In this document: positions 31,707-34,695 of the stretch, piece by piece
Layout: each line of letters opens with the position of its first letter
Position numbering within the stretch: the stretch's first letter is position 1
NCBI RefSeq assembly: GCF_018613315.1
Contig: NZ_JAGGQL010000062.1
Span: 1-34,695, forward strand
Length of the DNA: 34,695 bases
Source of the DNA: Bacillus sp. ISL-37
GTDB taxonomy: Bacteria > Bacillota > Bacilli > Bacillales > Cytobacillaceae
Direction of reading: 5' to 3'
Notes under the pieces: model-generated
The model's database searches: none
Told to the model about the DNA's origin: nothing
The model's input: only the letters and a program-made list of their open reading frames with translations
Made by a program: the position numbers and the translations under genes

Positions 31707-32402
31707 CTATAAACCTTCAATTTCAACCCGGTTAATGCCTTCGATTTCCGATACCGCTTCATACACATCAGTAGTCTTTCTGCGGAAGTCCACGGTTACA
31801 ATCAATTGTACCAGCTGGTTTCCTTCTGCCAGATCCTTAATGCGGACGTTTTTCAAGGCGATTTTTTCCCCTTTAATCCTGGTAATGATATCGGCAATGC
31901 TTTCCCGGCTATTGACATTGAACTGCAGACGGATCTCTTTTTCCCTTAATTGTCTTGGACCTATGAAAGTCATTAGGAACGGTATGAATTCCACACTTAC
32001 GATAAGTAGAGCAACACCTGCAATGGCTTCCCAGTAAAATCCCGCGCCTACCGTGATTCCAATTCCTGCAGCACCCCAAATCATCGCGGCTGTAGTCAGT
32101 CCTGAAATCGTGTCGTTCCCTCTTCGTAAAATAACCCCGGCACCGAGGAACCCGATACCTGATACGATCTGGGCTGCCAAACGGAGAGGATCCATCGTGA
32201 TATTAACGTCTTCATCCCCTGGGAACATATAAGCTGATTCACTTGATACAATCGTCAAAAGACAGCTGACAATCGATATAACCAAGCTCGTTTTAAGGCC
32301 AACAGGTTTTCTTTTTATTTCCCTTTCAAGCCCAATGACCAGGCCCAAGAAAGCGGATATCCCCAACTTAAGTAAAATTTCCATATCAATTGAATAATAC
32401 AT
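31707..32402 (-). CDS. MgtC/SapB family membrane protein
   Basis: A 231-aa protein. The N-terminal half has about five helices with the MgtC signatures GLVIGLERE and GIGFLGAGVILRRG, and the C-terminal 80 residues form a soluble ACT-like domain, as in longer MgtC proteins. MgtC relatives act in magnesium limitation and modulate the F-type ATP synthase or phosphate uptake; the role in Bacillaceae is not settled. ATG 32402 has AGGAG 8 nt upstream. No Mg-sensing leader is apparent in the 149-nt gap to the divergent EamA gene. Confidence 0.93.
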   Translation of the reverse strand: MYYSIDMEILLKLGISAFLGLVIGLEREIKRKPVGLKTSLVISIVSCLLTIVSSESAYMFPGDEDVNITMDPLRLAAQIVSGIGFLGAGVILRRGNDTISGLTTAAMIWGAAGIGITVGAGFYWEAIAGVALLIVSVEFIPFLMTFIGPRQLREKEIRLQFNVNSRESIADIITRIKGEKIALKNVRIKDLAEGNQLVQLIVTVDFRRKTTDVYEAVSEIEGINRVEIEGL

Positions 32403-32521
32403 GTCGTTTCTCCTGCCCCTGATAAGATGTATTTACTTTCCCTAAAAATGACGGACTAAACTTCTCATTGATAAAATAAAATTTTATTCAAGATAAAAAT
32501 TCGATTTCATTGTAAAATACA

Positions 32522-32527
32522 TATAAT
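32522..32527 (+). promoter_or_regulatory. -10 element of the EamA gene promoter
   Basis: TATAAT at 32522-32527, about 30 nt before the start codon; the -35 region is poor, so this is a tentative call. Confidence 0.4.
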
Positions 32528-32557
32528 TCACATTGTGTTACTTAAAGGAGAATGGAA

Positions 32558-33472
32558 ATGGAATCACCTAAAGTAAATCCTTATATGGCGGTAGCAATCG
32601 GCGTGGTGGCAGTCTCAACTTCTGCGATCCTTGTCAAAGTCTCATCTGGACCATCAGGAGTCATAGCTTTTTACCGATTATTCTTTTCTGTACTATTAAT
32701 GCTGCCGGTGTTTCTTATAAAGTATGTTTCTGAACTTCGTCTTATTACGAAACGGGATTGGGTATTCACAGGGATAGCCGGTGTTTTTCTGGCTTTTCAT
32801 TTTATCCTCTGGTTTGAATCACTAAACTATACCTCAGTAGCAAGTTCAACTGTGCTGGTGACTCTGCAACCGTTATTTGCATTTGTTGGGGCCTACCTGT
32901 TTTTTAAGGAACGTGTATCCGTTAAAGCGATTTTAAGCGGAGTAATTGCAATCGGCGGCAGTGTCATCATCAGTTGGGGTGATTTTAAAATTAGTGGAAG
33001 CGCACTGTTTGGAGACTTTTTGGCGATTGTTGCATGCGCCTTGGTAACCGTCTACCTTTTATTTGGCCAAACCGTCAGAAAGAGAATGTCTTTAATAACC
33101 TATACTTTTATCGTCTATAGCATCAGTTCAATTACTTTGTTCTTCTATGTAATTGCAGTGGGTGATTCGTTCTACCCATATCCCACAAGTGATTGGGTTT
33201 ATTTCATCCTCCTTGCGTTGATCCCAACTTTGCTTGGCCATACATTGTTTAACTGGTCTATAAAATGGATCAGCGCCTCAGTCATTTCTATGGCCATACT
33301 TTTCGAACCAGTTGACGCAACCGTATTGGCCTTCTACCTGCTCGGTGAAAAAGTAATTTTGACACAGGTGATCGGAGGATTAGTTGTTATTGCGGGGATA
33401 ACATTGTTTTTAGTAGATGAAAGAAAGATGAAGCTAAAAAATCAAGCCGAAATCAAATCAATCTCGGGGTAG
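32558..33472 (+). CDS. EamA/DMT family transporter
   Basis: A 304-aa protein with ten helices in two EamA repeats. VSTSAILVKVSSGPSGVIAFYRLFFSVLLMLP and TVLVTLQPLFAFVGAYLFFKERVS mark the first, and LFEPVDATVLAFYLLGEKV the second. It probably exports a metabolite. ATG 32558 is chosen over 32552: AAAGGAG lies 7 nt before it but only 1 nt before 32552. The acetyltransferase gene follows after 3 nt and is likely co-transcribed. Confidence 0.92.
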   Translation: MESPKVNPYMAVAIGVVAVSTSAILVKVSSGPSGVIAFYRLFFSVLLMLPVFLIKYVSELRLITKRDWVFTGIAGVFLAFHFILWFESLNYTSVASSTVLVTLQPLFAFVGAYLFFKERVSVKAILSGVIAIGGSVIISWGDFKISGSALFGDFLAIVACALVTVYLLFGQTVRKRMSLITYTFIVYSISSITLFFYVIAVGDSFYPYPTSDWVYFILLALIPTLLGHTLFNWSIKWISASVISMAILFEPVDATVLAFYLLGEKVILTQVIGGLVVIAGITLFLVDERKMKLKNQAEIKSISG

Positions 33473-33475
33473 GGG

Positions 33476-34021
33476 ATGAAAGTGCAAATTAGAAAAGCTA
33501 CGAAAGATGACGCGAGCGGTATTGCCAAGGTTCACGTTAGAAGCTGGCAAGAAACTTACCAGGGAATGATAAGCCAGGATTACTTGGATTCTTTAAAGGT
33601 AGAGGACAGGAAACCTTTATGGGAAAAAAGCTTATCAGAAAGTGCTGATACATCTCCAGTTTTTGTCGCAGTTAATCCAGAGGGAGAGATAGTTGGCTTT
33701 GCATCTTTTGGTAAAGAAAGATCAGGGAAGTTTAATGCCGACGGAGAATTGTACGCGATTTATATCCTTAAAGAGTACCAAAGAGGAAAACTGGGCCTGA
33801 GGCTGCTTTTAGCGGGTTTGGATGATTTGCTAAAGCAAGATTATGAATCCATGCTCGTTTGGGTGTTAGCTGATAATGAAAGCCGAAAATTTTATGAAAG
33901 CCTTCAGCCACAAAAAGCTGGAGAAGAAGTTGTGAAAATTGCAGGCAAGGAATATATCGAAGTGGCTTATATATGGAGAGATTTAAAGTTGCTGCACCAG
34001 ACTAATATAGAAAAACTGTAA
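33476..34021 (+). CDS. GNAT family N-acetyltransferase
   Basis: A 181-aa acetyltransferase. The N-terminal IRKATKDDASGIAKVHVRSWQETYQGM is characteristic of the group, and ELYAIYILKEYQRGKLGLRLL is the acetyl-CoA-binding motif A (a variant of QxxGxG). Substrate unknown. Start is ATG 33476 or, more naturally spaced after GGGG, GTG 33482 (VQIRKA). It forms a pair with the EamA gene. Confidence 0.9.
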   Translation: MKVQIRKATKDDASGIAKVHVRSWQETYQGMISQDYLDSLKVEDRKPLWEKSLSESADTSPVFVAVNPEGEIVGFASFGKERSGKFNADGELYAIYILKEYQRGKLGLRLLLAGLDDLLKQDYESMLVWVLADNESRKFYESLQPQKAGEEVVKIAGKEYIEVAYIWRDLKLLHQTNIEKL

Positions 34022-34055
34022 GAGTATAGGTGCAAATCTGTAAGGTACAAACAAA

Positions 34056-34083
34056 AAATCCCCTTTAAAGAGGGGACTTTTTT
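34056..34083. terminator. bidirectional terminator between GNAT and small membrane protein genes
   Basis: TCCCC (34059-34063) pairs with GGGGA (34072-34076), extended inward by T/A pairs, with six As on the left and six Ts on the right, so it can stop transcription in both directions. Confidence 0.85.
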
Positions 34084-34258
34084 AAATGAATAGGTAAGTG
34101 AACCTTGAGAACAATAATGCACAGACGGTGGATAAAATTAAAGTTTCTCCGTGAACCTTTCCTTCAGCGTTTGCGATTTTAATGGCTTCAATGTAGGCAA
34201 TACTGAATAATAGTATCGCCATGATTAGTGAGAGATAAAGTGCAATTGATTGCAGCAA
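34082..34258 (-). CDS. small two-helix membrane protein (58 aa)
   Basis: A 58-codon minus-strand frame with no internal stops, from TTG 34258 to TAA 34082. GAGGTGA lies 6 nt before the start. Residues about 3-23 (QSIALYLSLIMAILLFSIAY) and about 40-58 (ILSTVCALLFSRFTYLFI) are hydrophobic, joined by a charged hairpin (IEAIKIANAEGKVHGE). The pattern suggests a helical hairpin in the membrane. Its stop coincides with the bidirectional terminator shared with the GNAT gene. I do not recognise the family. It is divergent from the rrn promoters. Confidence 0.65.
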   Translation of the reverse strand: MLQSIALYLSLIMAILLFSIAYIEAIKIANAEGKVHGETLILSTVCALLFSRFTYLFI

Positions 34259-34399
34259 ATAGATTCACCTCAGTAAATTAGTTTGTCCAAAGCATTATAT
34301 GAGTACAAGCGAGAAATTATTAATAAAAGCATTTAATAAGAAGAAACTCGGAAAACCAAAAAGAACTCTCTCATTGTGAAAAATTCTTTTGAAATTATA

Positions 34400-34428
34400 T
34401 TGCAAACATATTTTATCCATGGTATATT
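34400..34428 (+). promoter_or_regulatory. rrn promoter P1
   Basis: TTGCAA (34400-34405), 17-nt spacer, TATATT (34423-34428) with a TGG extension before the -10. It lies 107 bp upstream of P2, the usual tandem arrangement of Bacillus rRNA operons. Confidence 0.75.
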
Positions 34429-34506
34429 TAATCTCGCTTCAGGAAAACAACGTTGAATTGAAAAAATAAACATCAGTTTTCACGAAAAAGAAAAACAAAA
34501 ATGATG

Positions 34507-34535
34507 TTGACAATAACAAATCAGCGTGTTATATT
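34507..34535 (+). promoter_or_regulatory. rrn promoter P2
   Basis: Consensus TTGACA (34507-34512), 17-nt spacer and TATATT (34530-34535) with a TGT extension. Confidence 0.9.
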
Positions 34536-34541
34536 AATAAA

Positions 34542-34678
34542 GTCGCTTCTGGGCGACGAACTGAACAACTTGCTCTTTGAAAACTAAACAAACAAGCGTC
34601 AACAAACAATAAATGATCATGTTTCTTCTATAAGAACATGAGCCAACGTTTTAACTTTATGAGCTAACTCATAACTCT
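34542..34678 (+). promoter_or_regulatory. rRNA leader with boxA-like site and processing stems
   Basis: After P2 come a small GTCGC/GCGAC hairpin (34542-34558), the conserved TTGCTCTTTGAAAACT block (34570-34585) containing the boxA-like antitermination signal, and a CATGTT/AACATG stem at 34619-34641. Part of the leader should pair with the 3' flank of 16S for RNase III cleavage, outside this window. Confidence 0.8.
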
Positions 34679-34695
34679 TTTTTGGAGAGTTTGAT
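34679..34695 (+). rRNA. 16S ribosomal RNA, 5' end only
   Basis: TTTTTGGAGAGTTTGAT is the start of bacterial 16S rRNA (universal 27F region). The gene continues beyond the right edge. Confidence 0.95.

Overview
The window looks like chromosomal DNA of an aerobic or facultative, spore-forming-type Bacillaceae (Bacillus/Mesobacillus-like). The reasons are strong AGGAGG-type ribosome sites, frequent GTG/TTG starts, Bacillus-style Zur, Fnr and cre sites, and a right edge that runs into the 5' end of a 16S rRNA gene behind tandem rrn promoters. The genus is inferred from style, not from a marker gene.

Layout. 1-430: the right-hand end of a tandem array with an exact 52-bp period, each unit able to form a hairpin. 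494-10506: a beta-1,3-glucan (laminarin/callose/curdlan-type) utilisation locus. It holds four cytoplasmic enzymes in one operon (GH16, GH1, a large GH161/GH94-type phosphorylase, GH30), then a secreted 983-aa GH16 with about four C-terminal carbohydrate-binding modules. A CcpA cre-like site lies in front. 10606-13965: MATE efflux pump and two aldo/keto reductases. 14151-14270: possible 39-aa membrane peptide. 14321-16782: two-gene ABC importer (ATPase plus permease/binding-protein fusion) of the OpuC/BilE/EgtUV type. 16936-20820: heme-copper oxidoreductase operon (subunit IIa, CuA subunit II, subunit I, SCO/SenC, small membrane protein). Its subunit I lacks the active-site tyrosine of true oxidases, and its promoter carries a consensus Fnr box, so it may be an sNOR-type nitric oxide reductase rather than a cytochrome oxidase. 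20947-22994: PP-loop ATPase, a MarR regulator with a divergent 35-aa membrane peptide and paired operators, and a polysaccharide deacetylase.

23023-31600: an interval of about 8.5 kb flanked by two copies of an 81-bp sequence: the 3' half of tRNA-Ala(GGC) plus its terminator. The right copy is the intact tRNA; the left copy is decayed. Inside are a sigma-A promoter bracketed by two Zur boxes, a broken DMT transporter, a five-gene Opp/Nik/Cnt-type ABC importer, a MATE exporter and an alpha/beta hydrolase. This suggests a zinc-starvation-induced uptake system on an old tRNA-associated island without a visible integrase. 31629-34695: tRNA promoter, MgtC-family protein, EamA transporter, GNAT acetyltransferase, an unlisted 58-aa membrane protein gene on the minus strand, and the rrn P1/P2 promoters and leader.

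Five short or degenerate genes outside ordinary ORF calling are described: 14151-14270, 17009-17176, 21624-21731 (minus), 34082-34258 (minus), and the frameshifted 23324-23691. Functional names rest on motif recognition by eye; no database search was run.
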